64,000 bases of DNA from Leptospira ognonensis (GTDB lineage Bacteria; Spirochaetota; Leptospiria; Leptospirales; Leptospiraceae): contig NZ_RQGD01000046.1 in NCBI RefSeq assembly GCF_004770745.1, positions 62,001-126,000 of the forward strand, given 5' to 3'. The position numbers were made by a program, and so were the translations under genes. The notes beneath the pieces were generated by a model that saw only the letters and a program-made list of their open reading frames with translations, was not told the origin of the DNA and did not search any database. Shown here one piece after another: positions 10,944-20,776 of this stretch. Position 1 is the stretch's first letter. Each line of letters begins with the position of its first letter.

Positions 10944-12482
10944 CTAAATTACTTTTTTAAAGATAGCCAGTCGACTATCCTGCGTAAGAGCATAGGATAT
11001 AACGTCCACAGTTACTGGATTTCCGTTTTTCGCTCTGAAATTCCACCTTGATTCCACTCTTCCCAATTCTTGCGCTTCTTGAAATCTAGCTTGGTTCACT
11101 TTGTGTGCATCTTCATCAAAAATGAGAAGCATTAAGGACTTACCGATGATCTCTTCTCTTGGATATCCCATAAGTTGGGTGAAACTAGGATTCACATCCA
11201 CGACCTTAAAATTAGAATCTGAGACAAAGACGGCATCCGAAGTGATTTCGAAAAGAAATCTATATCTTTCTGTTTCCAATTTTTGACTCGTTACATCCTG
11301 AACGGTTCCAATCATCATCTCGGGACTATAAACTGTAGCCAGAAGCTTTTCCGCATGCCCACGAAGGTACCGAATTTCCCCAGTTTTTAAAACAATTCTA
11401 AAGTCGGTAAACCCTCCGTCAGTATACCCTTCTTCGATTCTTTTTCCTCTTTCGATGACATAAGGAAGGTCTTCCGGATGTATCAAGGCAAGATAATTTT
11501 CGATCGTAACTTGAAACTCGGATGCTTCAACGCCATAAATATTATATGTTTCCGCAGACCACTTCAGCTCTTTTGTTTTAGCCACATAACACCAACTTCC
11601 AATTTTGGCTATCCTTTGCGATTCAGATAATAAGTTTTCACTCAGTCGAATGGCTTCCGCTTGTTGGTATTTTTCAGTTATATCACTAAATACTAATACA
11701 GCTCCTCGTATCTTTCCATTTGTTTCCCGAATCGGTGAAGCACTGTCAGAGATTTGGTATTCTTTACCGTCTCGAGAACGAAGTGTTGTATGATTGGCCA
11801 AACCAACAATTTCCCCTTTCTCTAAAACAGTTTGAACAGGGTTGGTCACGACTTTTTTAGTATAGACATTGAAAATGACAAACACTTCATCAATGTGTTT
11901 TCCGACGGCTTCAGATACATTCCATCCGGTCAGGCGTGTTGCTGCTGGATTCATTCTTGTTATGTTTCCGGAAAGATCTGTTACCATGACGGCATCACCT
12001 ATAGAATTTAGCGTGGTAGCTAACTTATCTTCTTTCTCTAGCAATGCTTTGGTGGTTCGTTTATGACTTTCTAGTTCGCTCGCTATGATTTTTTTTGCCT
12101 CAAATAGTCTAAGTGCCATTTTGATGGACGTATCGATCACAGTTAAGCTGGATGATTTTACTATAAACCCATAAGAGGTAACGCGTTCTGTTTTTTCAAT
12201 AAAATGGAGGGAGCTATGGCTGGATAAAAATACGATGGGAATTTCTAAAATTTTGAGTATATCTTGAGCAACTTGGATTCCATCAATTTCGTGATTTAAA
12301 TCCAAATCCATCAAAACCAAATCAAAATATAGATTTTCTTTGATGCTTTTGATTGCCGCTTCAGGTGAAGATGCCGTTTTGACTTCATAACGGTACTGCT
12401 CCAAGGATTTTTTTGTCGCGAGCGAAATTAATACTTCGTCTTCGACTAATAAAATTTTTCTTTTTTCTGCTGTTGTCGTCAT
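10944..12482 (-). CDS. Response-regulator receiver protein with three PAS domains, no output domain
   Basis: 512 aa. Residues 8-125 are a receiver domain ('KILLVEDEVLISLATKKSL', phosphoacceptor Asp59 in 'LVLMDLDL', 'GIQVAQDIL'). Three PAS/PAC units follow at about 150-275, 280-405 and 405-510 ('SIGDAVMVTDLSGNITRMN', 'IYGVEASEFQVT', 'TSDAVFVSDSNFKVVDVN'). The protein ends right after the third PAS core, with no histidine kinase, GGDEF or DNA-binding domain. It may act by protein-protein interaction with a separate kinase, or the output part was lost. Confidence 0.85.
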   Translation of the reverse strand: MTTTAEKRKILLVEDEVLISLATKKSLEQYRYEVKTASSPEAAIKSIKENLYFDLVLMDLDLNHEIDGIQVAQDILKILEIPIVFLSSHSSLHFIEKTERVTSYGFIVKSSSLTVIDTSIKMALRLFEAKKIIASELESHKRTTKALLEKEDKLATTLNSIGDAVMVTDLSGNITRMNPAATRLTGWNVSEAVGKHIDEVFVIFNVYTKKVVTNPVQTVLEKGEIVGLANHTTLRSRDGKEYQISDSASPIRETNGKIRGAVLVFSDITEKYQQAEAIRLSENLLSESQRIAKIGSWCYVAKTKELKWSAETYNIYGVEASEFQVTIENYLALIHPEDLPYVIERGKRIEEGYTDGGFTDFRIVLKTGEIRYLRGHAEKLLATVYSPEMMIGTVQDVTSQKLETERYRFLFEITSDAVFVSDSNFKVVDVNPSFTQLMGYPREEIIGKSLMLLIFDEDAHKVNQARFQEAQELGRVESRWNFRAKNGNPVTVDVISYALTQDSRLAIFKKVI

Positions 12483-12924
12483 GGATTAAGAGACCCAAAA
12501 TAAAGTTGTTATATATTTCATTTATATGTAATTCTCTCATATACTAAATCATGAAATAAATTCATACAAGCCATTTTTCTCTTTTGAGGGGTTAACGTCT
12601 CATATCAGTTCAATGCTATTTGCTGGAAAGATTCGATGACGGCAATTAGCGAGCATTCGAAGCCTTGTGGCATTTATTGCTATTCTGTGACTTGTGTAAC
12701 GTATGTTAAAATTTAGAGTAAATGTTTGAAAGAAGGTAAAAAAAATGATAGATTCAGGGAATGTCTTTTTGTTTAGGGAAGCCTGAACAAAGAGGAAATT
12801 AAATAAGCATTTGATCCGATGAATCTTTTTTTGAGAAACCGAAATTAAAAAAAATTGAAATGATTGGGCATATGTGTGTTAAATGTCAAAGTAAGTGAAA
12901 AAATATTAAGCGTGAGTGGAAAAA
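12483..12924. other. Intergenic region without recognised gene
   Basis: About 440 bp between divergent genes. It is AT-rich with no convincing ORF, RNA or repeat. It presumably holds both promoters; a weak -10-like TTAAAAT is seen near 12708. Nothing else supportable. Confidence 0.5.
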
Positions 12925-15636
12925 ATGAAAAGATTAATTTACCTAGTTGTTATACTATTACTGAGTTCGAATTGTATTCTTTCTTCCCTTTTTGATCAGA
13001 ATGCTAAAAAAAATCCGGCTGTGATGTCCAATATCATGCTCCTTGCCTTGGGTGGTGTGCAAACGACGACCGAGGGAAGCTCTTCATCGGCAACCGTGAC
13101 AACTTCGGGTGGATCGGTAGTTTCGGAGGATGGTAAATACTCACTAGAGATTCCGTCTGGCGCCCTTTCGGAAACAAGCCAAATCACCGTGACTAGAAAT
13201 GCCTCACCGATCGGAAATATTCCGACGGGCTATGCGACTCAAACAAACATTCTAAAATTTGAACCTGCGGGACTTGTTTTCCAAAAGCCGGCGAGGCTTA
13301 CCATTACCTATGAACAAGGTGATATGATAGAATCTGGTTTCGAAGAAAGAAGCCTTGGCTTTTATTATATTAAGGATGATTCTACCTTAGAAAAAATGAA
13401 GGTGGTTTCGGTTGATTACTCTCAAAACAAAATGATCGTGGAAGTGGAGCATTTCTCGTTTGGTGTTGGACTCACGATCCAAGTATGGTTAGTAAATAAT
13501 GGCATCATTACGAATTCCAATCCCGTTCAAAATATAGCAAACAATGTCATCGCGGAACTCTCTAGTTTTGCCCAAGAAGGATACGGCAGTGTGAGTGAAT
13601 ATTTCCAAGCTCATTCCTCAACACTTGGTCCTTTTTTAAATCAATTGGTTGCGATACTCGGCTACGATCCGATCAGTACGGCTTTTCCTGCTGCAGACTT
13701 TAATGGCAATGGCATCCCTAACAGTGAAGATCCGTACGTTCCTTCTACAGGTCCGGTACTCAGCATCGTTTCTAGTGGTTCGTCGTTTGTCAGTTCTCTG
13801 ACAAACGCCATCAACAGTACACAGTTTGTTTGGCAGAGTTCGAAAACGGGTAGCTTTTCGATCAGAGCAGGTGGAACGAATTGTTCGGATGGGAGTGTCG
13901 TAAGTTCTGGTTCGGTGACTGCAGGAACGAATCAAACTTTTGGTCCACTGAGTGCATCATCACTGGCTCTAGGTTTGACTAACTACCGCATTTGTGTTGT
14001 GAGTTCTGGTGTTACGGGCAGCTTGGTTCAGTCCGTCACGCGAGATGATTCACTGCCAACTGTTTCCGTAAATCCTGCAGGGGGTAATTATGGAACCATT
14101 CAGAATGTAGCTTTAAATTGCGGTGATACAGGTGGTTCTGGATGCGGAGCCGTCGCATACACTACGAATGGAACTACTCCTGTTTTTACATCTTCATGTG
14201 CTGTGACGACGGGAGCCCTTTACTCGGCACCGATTGTAACACCAAATGCAAGTATTACGACCATCAAATTTAAATCTTGTGATAAGGCAGGTAATATTTC
14301 TAGTTTGTATTCGCAGACATATACGGTAGACACTATTTTGCCTACCATCACGATCAATTCCGTGAGCCCTGGGACTTCGATCCAAGGCGGCGTAAGTCCA
14401 CAAATCAATTGGCAATCAAATCGGGACGGAAGTTATGCTGTGAAGATTGGTTCTGATTGTACCTCTGGAACACAGGCAACAGGTACAAATGTAAGTGGTA
14501 CAGTAACTTCTGGAATTTCACTTGTCTCTACAATCTCTTCAGGCTCACAATTAAGTGAAGGATCGCGAAAGATTAACTTCTGCGTGAGCAATATGGTCGG
14601 AAATTTTGGTAGCTCTTCCTCCACGTTAACTGTTGATACGGGATCTCCCACCCTATCTATAACGCCTGCATCTGGTACATATGCTACCCAACAATCCGTT
14701 ACAGTAAGTTGTACAGATACTACGACGAGTTGTCAAAAGGTCATCTATACTACCAATGGATCTGACCCTACCGTGGATGCATCGGGAACCATCACAAATG
14801 GCAGTCTGTATTCTGGAAGCATTACCACTCCGAACGGATCGGTATCCACCTATAAGTTTATGGCTCGCGATCTTGCAGGGAATCTCTCAGGAATCAGCAC
14901 CGTAACCTATTCGATTGGTCCGCCATCTGCGCCTTCCCTTTCTAGTGTGTCTGTTGGCAACGGAAAGGTAACAGTTAGTTTCGGTTCCGTATCTGGAGCA
15001 ACTAACTATAAAGTTTATTACAAAACGACCAACTCTATCACAACAACTGATAGTTCGGTGAGTGGGACTAGTTCACCGATTGAAGTGACTGGCCTGTCCA
15101 ATGGGACAACATATTATTTTGCTGTAACGGCTTCGCATAATGGTGGCGAGAGTACTCTTTCATCATCCTCTCCGGCGACGCCGACATCCATTATCGCGGT
15201 CAATGAGACTGATGTTGTGGCAGAAATTGATTGGTGCAAGTTGCAACACCCCCCAACGCTTACCGTAAATTCCGGAGTTGTAACGTATATGTATGGCCGT
15301 GTTTACGAACTAGGGTTAACGGATCAGAATACGGGGGGACATGTTGATATTCGAGCCGATTTTGGATATGGTCCAGCGGGAACTGACCCAAGAACAGATG
15401 CCAATTGGATCTTTGCCCCTGCCACTTTCAATCCTGGCGGTGTCGAGATGATGGCAAATCCAAATGATGATGAATACCAGTATGCCTTTACGGCACCGGC
15501 GATCGGTTCTTATCTCTATACATTTCGTTTCTCAGGGGATGGGGTCAATTATACTTATTGCGATACGGATGGTGCTGGAGCGAATGCAACTCTAATCTTT
15601 AATCCTTCTGCACTAGGCACATTAACGGTCAATTAA
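12925..15636 (+). CDS. Large multidomain surface lipoprotein (Ig-like, CHB_HEX-like, FN3)
   Basis: About 903 aa from ATG 12925 (a GTG at 12916 in frame is less likely). MKRLIYLVVILLLSSNC is the lipoprotein signal. Residues about 55-180 carry 'GGSVVSEDGKYSLEIPSGAL', a ZU5-like module. Repeated 'VNPAGGNYGTIQNVALNCGD' and 'ITPASGTYATQQSVTVSCTD' units with 'YTTNGTTP/YTTNGSDP' resemble chitobiase/beta-hexosaminidase C-terminal domains (about 390-670). An FN3 domain covers about 675-760. The last 120 aa, with 'YTFRFSGDGVNYTYCD', look carbohydrate-module-like. Probably a surface adhesin or matrix protein; the role is inferred. Confidence 0.8.
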   Translation: MKRLIYLVVILLLSSNCILSSLFDQNAKKNPAVMSNIMLLALGGVQTTTEGSSSSATVTTSGGSVVSEDGKYSLEIPSGALSETSQITVTRNASPIGNIPTGYATQTNILKFEPAGLVFQKPARLTITYEQGDMIESGFEERSLGFYYIKDDSTLEKMKVVSVDYSQNKMIVEVEHFSFGVGLTIQVWLVNNGIITNSNPVQNIANNVIAELSSFAQEGYGSVSEYFQAHSSTLGPFLNQLVAILGYDPISTAFPAADFNGNGIPNSEDPYVPSTGPVLSIVSSGSSFVSSLTNAINSTQFVWQSSKTGSFSIRAGGTNCSDGSVVSSGSVTAGTNQTFGPLSASSLALGLTNYRICVVSSGVTGSLVQSVTRDDSLPTVSVNPAGGNYGTIQNVALNCGDTGGSGCGAVAYTTNGTTPVFTSSCAVTTGALYSAPIVTPNASITTIKFKSCDKAGNISSLYSQTYTVDTILPTITINSVSPGTSIQGGVSPQINWQSNRDGSYAVKIGSDCTSGTQATGTNVSGTVTSGISLVSTISSGSQLSEGSRKINFCVSNMVGNFGSSSSTLTVDTGSPTLSITPASGTYATQQSVTVSCTDTTTSCQKVIYTTNGSDPTVDASGTITNGSLYSGSITTPNGSVSTYKFMARDLAGNLSGISTVTYSIGPPSAPSLSSVSVGNGKVTVSFGSVSGATNYKVYYKTTNSITTTDSSVSGTSSPIEVTGLSNGTTYYFAVTASHNGGESTLSSSSPATPTSIIAVNETDVVAEIDWCKLQHPPTLTVNSGVVTYMYGRVYELGLTDQNTGGHVDIRADFGYGPAGTDPRTDANWIFAPATFNPGGVEMMANPNDDEYQYAFTAPAIGSYLYTFRFSGDGVNYTYCDTDGAGANATLIFNPSALGTLTVN

Positions 15637-15646
15637 CATTTGATAG

Positions 15647-15695
15647 GTGTGGCTATTGAAAGCCTTGCTAAAAGGGATCTTCTAGCCACACTTTA
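15647..15695 (+). terminator. Stem-loop terminator after the lipoprotein gene
   Basis: Nine-bp perfect inverted repeat GTGTGGCTA (15647-15655) and TAGCCACAC (15683-15691) with a 27-nt loop, followed by TTTAAAAA. The long loop makes it a modest candidate. The remaining 230 bp up to 15928 shows no gene. Confidence 0.5.
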
Positions 15696-15928
15696 AAAAG
15701 GAAATATCCGAAGTATATTTATGAACAGATTTTTGCATAAACAATTAGTCTTTCTCAGCAAAATTCATTCGGAATCAAAAATCGAAGCATGCGGACGTTA
15801 AAATTTTTCAGAATTCTTGGCTCCTGAATTTCACGCCTTGTAAAAGTAGTGGCTAAATTTTCAGATTTTTCTTTACAAAGATTTATTTTAGGCCGAGAAT
15901 CATATTATTACTCCTTGTTAGAGTAAAC

Positions 15929-18900
15929 ATGAAATATTTTTCCTACATACTTTTATCTTTACTCGCTCTTTCCTGTAGCGTACCATCACTCAGTCGGAAC
16001 CCGATTGAATTTTTGAGTATTTTTCGAATCTTCACGCGGTCTCCAGCGACTACAGCATCCACGGAAACAGTGGGAGAGTTTACACTTGGGGGGGCAGTTT
16101 CAGGCCTACTTTCAAACACAAGCGTCACTCTTTCCAACGGTTCCGATTCGACGACAGTCTCTGCAGATGGTAATTTTACTTTCAGCACCAAAGTTAAAAC
16201 AGGATCAACGTACAACGTTACCTTTTCTACTCCTGATTCAGCCAAGATGATTTGCACTTTAGCAAACGCGAGTGGAACCATGCAGACATCGAACATCGCC
16301 AATGTGAGTCTTACCTGCGGATGGGAGTCGGGATATTACGAAGTGGGCGTGAGTGTTTCTGGAACTACATCGACCTTAGCTGTCCAAAATAATGGGACCG
16401 ACAGCACTTCCATATCCTCTCTCGGTTTGACAAAGTTTAATTCTCGTATCAAGACAGGATCAAACTATGCAGTCACCATTACGAGCCAAACTCCTGGTGT
16501 ACTTTGTAGTTTCGTCAATCCCAAATTGAGTGTTGGCACCATGCCAATGGCAAACGTAACTGTCTTTGTAAAATGTTTACCAGGTTATTTAAAGGGAGGA
16601 ACCGTCCACTCGGTGGCTTCCGCTGATTTATTTCCCGATCCTTCCGCAAGCAATATGTTCGTTAACTCCCTGGTGGGTTCCTATCCTACCAATGTCCCCG
16701 GTGGGGGAGGACCAATTTTTGGAACGGCCGATGGAACCTCAAGCGCTACCAGGTTTAATAACCCCAAGGGTATGGCAAGTGATGGATCTTATGTTTATGT
16801 GGCAGATTATGCCAACGATCTGATTCGAAAAATCGACAAAACAAATGGGACAACGACAACGTTTGCTGGTGGAGCCACGGGCGGTGGATCTGTTTGTCCT
16901 GGAACGACAACGACCAATTGTTTGGATGGAACAGGAACAGCGGCTCAGTTCTATCGACCCTTTGCCCTAACAACCGATGGAACTTCTTTATATGTACTGG
17001 AGTTTTTAGGAAATCGCATCCGTCGGATCGACCTTGCAACGGCGGAAGTAACTACGCTTGCAGGAAATGGCAATAACGCACCTTTTGCTGACAACTCGGA
17101 TGGGATGCTAGCATCGTTTAACAACCCTCATGGTATTGTTTTGTTTAATGGAATGCTCTACGTCTCTGATCGATACAATCATAGAATACGCACAGTCAAT
17201 CCCGTAACGGGAGCTGTGAGTACACTCGCTGGGTCAGGTGTCGCTGGCTTTGCGGATCTAAATGGGACCTCTGCTCAGTTTGACAATCCTATTGGGATTG
17301 TGGGGGTGGGAAGCTATCTTTATGTGACCGATGGAGCAAACCACCGCATTCGTAGGATTGATCCGACGGGTTCCATTTCCGTGACAACGATTGCCGGTCA
17401 AGGGATCGCGGCATCTACGGACGGGTTCGGAACGAATGCACAATTTTCATCCCCGTTTGCCCTCACGACAGACGGAACAAACCTTATCCTATCTGATTAT
17501 GGTACCTATAAAATTCGCCATGTTCGACTCAGCGACGCAAAAGTTACGACTTTGGCTGGAGGAACTGTCGGCTATGCAGACAATGCGGGTGGCAATGCCC
17601 TTATGGAGCGTGCCGCCTACGTATCAAGTGATGGAGTCAATATATATATAACTGAAGAAGCAAATCACGCCTTGCGACGTTTGGAAAATGCTGAGATTAC
17701 CCGTTATACGTTAGATGGGAACGCAAATGATTCGGTAGGAACAAATCACGGAAGTCTGATCGGTACTCCTACTGCGACATCAGATGAGAACGGGACGACC
17801 AATGGCGCCTATGAATTTAATGGTACTTCTCAATATGTACAGTCCGTCATTCCTTCCTCGATGGTATCACCTGTCAGGGATTCCACAATTTCAGCCTGGA
17901 TTTTCAATGCGGGAACAGCTACAAATGGAATCATATTTTATAATGGTTCTTTCGGATCTGATGGGTATGGTCTTATCATTAATAGCAACAGTCAATTGTA
18001 CATTCGTTATAACAACGTAAACGTAAGTGGTGCTGTTCCTGTCTTAATCCCTTTCAATACCTGGACGCATGTTGCAATGATCGTTCGAAACGGTAACTCG
18101 GAAGTTTATGTAAACGGAGTCAATAAGCTAACGTTTGCTACCACGCTGACCGTGGGTCCTACGGGGAGCTTTTTGATCGCAGGCGATGGAACGGCTGCAA
18201 ACTCATTTAAGGGAAAGGTTTCAGATGTTCGATTTTTTAATGGCGCTCTTGATGGAAAGGCCATAGAGAAATTGGCCATCCAAGTTCCATCGGGCATCAT
18301 CTCCTATTTCCCGTTAAACGGGAATGCGATTGATTGGAGCGGCAATGAAAATAATGCGACCTCTGTAACTGCTGGACCTACAAATGATCGTTTTGGGAAT
18401 ATCAGTTCTGCCATGGCATTTGCTAGTGATTTCATTGAAAGAACTTCACCCAACCGAATGCCTATGGGAAATGCACCTCGCAGTTATTGTGCTTGGGTTA
18501 GGCCCACTGCCGCGGGAGCCATGAGCATTGTAAATTTTGGAACCTTGGCTGCTGGAACTTTAAGTGGTTTAACAATTGATAACTCGACCATAATCAATGA
18601 TGGAAATACGCCCAATCTGTCTGTTCCTCATTTTAACTTACTCAATTTATGGACTCATATCTGTGGTACCTATGATGGGACCAACGCCTCCGTTTATTAT
18701 AATGGAATCCTCCAATCCTCATCTGCCATTTCTTGGACAACGGGAACTTCAACACTCTTACGAATAGGTATGAAGCTGGATGGATCTCAAGCCATGACTG
18801 GGATGTTGGATGATGTTCGTATCTATAACCGAGTGTTAACCTCGAGCGAAATCACTGCGTTAAGCGGCCATCACCCTTTACAAATCTCGGGTCTCCAGTT

Positions 18901-19636
18901 ACATTTGCAGGCAGATTCGATCAATACTTCTCCCTTCGCTACCTGGGTAGACAATAGTCCAAATAATAATACGGGTTTTTTCGGTGGGAATACCGTCGTC
19001 CAAGGGAATCCACCAAGCAGACCGAGTTGGATGATGAATGGACTGAATAACAAACCCTCGGTTATTTTTAGTGGCTCACAGTATTTGGAAAATACCTCAG
19101 GTACCTATCCTGGACTTTCTACAGATTCCTTTACCTTTTTTATCGTTAATTCTCGTGCTGCAACGGCTAACATACAAGTTGCGTTGCAAATTGGTCCTAT
19201 CCTAGGTGGCAAAAAATTTTATTTTGATGATCCAGGCGGCACGCAGACAGGCTTTGGTTCTGTTTTTGCTTTAGATAGGTCCAATTCTTTCGTTTGCTCA
19301 CGAAGTTCAACGGGATTCAGCGGGTTAGCGACAGCCAGGATTTTTTCTTTTTATTTCGATAACACAAGTTCGATTGCCTCCCCGTTTTTTTGGGACACGA
19401 CAGGCGCAGAAGGTACTACCTTATCAACGGGAACATTCGCCGTTCCTTTTGCTGGAATGAACAATGGAACGGTGGTAGGAGCGGGACCCGGTCCTGGACC
19501 AGGTGCCGATTTTTATAACGGGAAAATCTCAGAGATTCTCTATTTTGACCGCGTTCTTTCAACTTCAGAGGGGAATAAGGTTCGTTGTTATCTTTCTAGC
19601 AAGTACAACATCGCCGTCGGAAATGTATGTCCTTGA
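15929..19636 (+). CDS. Very large NHL-repeat and LamG-domain surface lipoprotein
   Basis: 1235 aa. MKYFSYILLSLLALSC is a lipoprotein signal. Residues about 50-210 hold two related all-beta units ('LGGAVSGLLSNTSVTLSNGSD', 'YEVGVSVSGTTSTLAVQNNG'). Residues about 255-600 form an NHL/YncE-like beta-propeller with repeats such as 'FNNPKGMASDGSYVYVADYAND', 'FNNPHGIVLFNGMLYVSDRYNH' and 'FDNPIGIVGVGSYLYVTDGANH'. Two LamG/concanavalin-like domains follow (about 600-790 and 790-995), then a third lectin-like region to the end. Follows the previous large lipoprotein in the same direction. Likely surface or matrix binding; ligand unknown. Confidence 0.85.
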   Translation: MKYFSYILLSLLALSCSVPSLSRNPIEFLSIFRIFTRSPATTASTETVGEFTLGGAVSGLLSNTSVTLSNGSDSTTVSADGNFTFSTKVKTGSTYNVTFSTPDSAKMICTLANASGTMQTSNIANVSLTCGWESGYYEVGVSVSGTTSTLAVQNNGTDSTSISSLGLTKFNSRIKTGSNYAVTITSQTPGVLCSFVNPKLSVGTMPMANVTVFVKCLPGYLKGGTVHSVASADLFPDPSASNMFVNSLVGSYPTNVPGGGGPIFGTADGTSSATRFNNPKGMASDGSYVYVADYANDLIRKIDKTNGTTTTFAGGATGGGSVCPGTTTTNCLDGTGTAAQFYRPFALTTDGTSLYVLEFLGNRIRRIDLATAEVTTLAGNGNNAPFADNSDGMLASFNNPHGIVLFNGMLYVSDRYNHRIRTVNPVTGAVSTLAGSGVAGFADLNGTSAQFDNPIGIVGVGSYLYVTDGANHRIRRIDPTGSISVTTIAGQGIAASTDGFGTNAQFSSPFALTTDGTNLILSDYGTYKIRHVRLSDAKVTTLAGGTVGYADNAGGNALMERAAYVSSDGVNIYITEEANHALRRLENAEITRYTLDGNANDSVGTNHGSLIGTPTATSDENGTTNGAYEFNGTSQYVQSVIPSSMVSPVRDSTISAWIFNAGTATNGIIFYNGSFGSDGYGLIINSNSQLYIRYNNVNVSGAVPVLIPFNTWTHVAMIVRNGNSEVYVNGVNKLTFATTLTVGPTGSFLIAGDGTAANSFKGKVSDVRFFNGALDGKAIEKLAIQVPSGIISYFPLNGNAIDWSGNENNATSVTAGPTNDRFGNISSAMAFASDFIERTSPNRMPMGNAPRSYCAWVRPTAAGAMSIVNFGTLAAGTLSGLTIDNSTIINDGNTPNLSVPHFNLLNLWTHICGTYDGTNASVYYNGILQSSSAISWTTGTSTLLRIGMKLDGSQAMTGMLDDVRIYNRVLTSSEITALSGHHPLQISGLQLHLQADSINTSPFATWVDNSPNNNTGFFGGNTVVQGNPPSRPSWMMNGLNNKPSVIFSGSQYLENTSGTYPGLSTDSFTFFIVNSRAATANIQVALQIGPILGGKKFYFDDPGGTQTGFGSVFALDRSNSFVCSRSSTGFSGLATARIFSFYFDNTSSIASPFFWDTTGAEGTTLSTGTFAVPFAGMNNGTVVGAGPGPGPGADFYNGKISEILYFDRVLSTSEGNKVRCYLSSKYNIAVGNVCP

Positions 19637-19656
19637 TTTGATAGGCTGCTCGAATA

Positions 19657-20412
19657 TTATTTCTTTTTTTTGGCTAAGTTAGTTGTGGTTGCAAAATTGA
19701 CAAAATACTGGTCTAGCACCTTCTTTGTCGCCTCAACTAATATTGGCTGTAAGCCCGTTGTTTTGTTATGAACAAAAGTCATATTAAGTGCATTTAATAA
19801 GGCTCCAGCTTTCGCTCCTGCACCGTCTAGTGAATCATCGCTAACGTTGGCAAATGATCCCCCGCCTGAAGCGGTATTGGAATAAGATAGGTTTCCTTTC
19901 GGATCAAATAAAAGACCGTGCACATCTACGGTAAAATCTCCCATAGTTACGATCTTAAAATCTGCACGCATAAGTAGTATTGCATCTACTTTTGTTTCTG
20001 ATGCGATTTTCGGTATCAGTAAAAGATCCTCATCTGTAAGTATCAGCATTCCCTGATTTAGGTTTAGATAATTTTTCTGAAATTTATATTTTTCATCAAG
20101 AGCAGTGAATGTAGGAGACGATGATAAAATTTCACTGGAAACTAAAACTGCATTTACATTTGCTGAAAATGATTTTGGTAAATCTTTGGATAATGAAGCA
20201 ACATCCTTAATCTCGGCGTAATATTTTTGATTTGTATTAGCGATCGAAACGGTGATATCGGTCTCTTTATTTGACATGTAAGTCAAAAGTAAAATTTTAC
20301 TTTTTCCATTTAATGGGTATGGCGTCAATGCTTTACTACCGCTATACGTAATCGGATGCGAAGCGCAGCCAATCATAGTTACTATGATTAAGAAGGAGAA
20401 AATTGTTTTCAT
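19657..20412 (-). CDS. Putative lipoprotein, unknown function
   Basis: 251 aa. MKTIFSFLIIVTMIGC is a lipoprotein signal with lipobox MIGC. The mature part is a soluble alpha/beta-looking protein with 'ILLLTYMSNKETDITVSIANTNQKY' and 'ILLMRADFKIVTMGDFTVDVHGLLFDPKG' as pieces; it ends in a lysine-rich tail. Convergent with the LamG lipoprotein (20-bp gap). No family recognised. Confidence 0.7.
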   Translation of the reverse strand: MKTIFSFLIIVTMIGCASHPITYSGSKALTPYPLNGKSKILLLTYMSNKETDITVSIANTNQKYYAEIKDVASLSKDLPKSFSANVNAVLVSSEILSSSPTFTALDEKYKFQKNYLNLNQGMLILTDEDLLLIPKIASETKVDAILLMRADFKIVTMGDFTVDVHGLLFDPKGNLSYSNTASGGGSFANVSDDSLDGAGAKAGALLNALNMTFVHNKTTGLQPILVEATKKVLDQYFVNFATTTNLAKKKK

Positions 20413-20512
20413 GAGTGATCCTTTGAATTTGAAATCCCTAGTATGCTAAGAAATACCAAAAAGAAAGTCAATGTATATTTCCATACGATACAGTTAAAGC
20501 ATTAATCTTTTT

Positions 20513-20776
20513 TTATAAATCAATCTTCAATCTCGGAAGATGATAAATCTGAAAGTGATATGCAACAACTTCTGAATTTTTCAGATCCTTGGGAAATGGC
20601 CAACTAACAGGTAAACTCGACTCATTCCAAAGGAATGGCTGTGAATGTCGCCCGGTACACATCGCAAGTACCGCGTGTTCCACTCGACCATGTCCGAGTA
20701 GAAGTAGATTCGAATCAAATTTGCTGATTCCTATCAGTTTAACGCGACTCCTATATCTGCGATTTCTTCTGACCAT
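20513..20776 (-). CDS. Doubtful small ORF overlapping the AraC gene end
   Basis: 87 aa, overlapping the 3' end of the AraC-type gene by 26 nt. The second half ('FLWNESSLPVSWPFPKDLKNSE') looks protein-like, but no ribosome site, signal peptide or family is evident. It may be a remnant of a larger gene or simply chance. Confidence 0.25.
   Translation of the reverse strand: MVRRNRRYRSRVKLIGISKFDSNLLLLGHGRVEHAVLAMCTGRHSQPFLWNESSLPVSWPFPKDLKNSEVVAYHFQIYHLPRLKIDL

Noticed and set aside
13636..14651. Antisense ORFs in the lipoprotein genes
   Set aside because: Shadow frames of the large coding regions, with no signals of their own.
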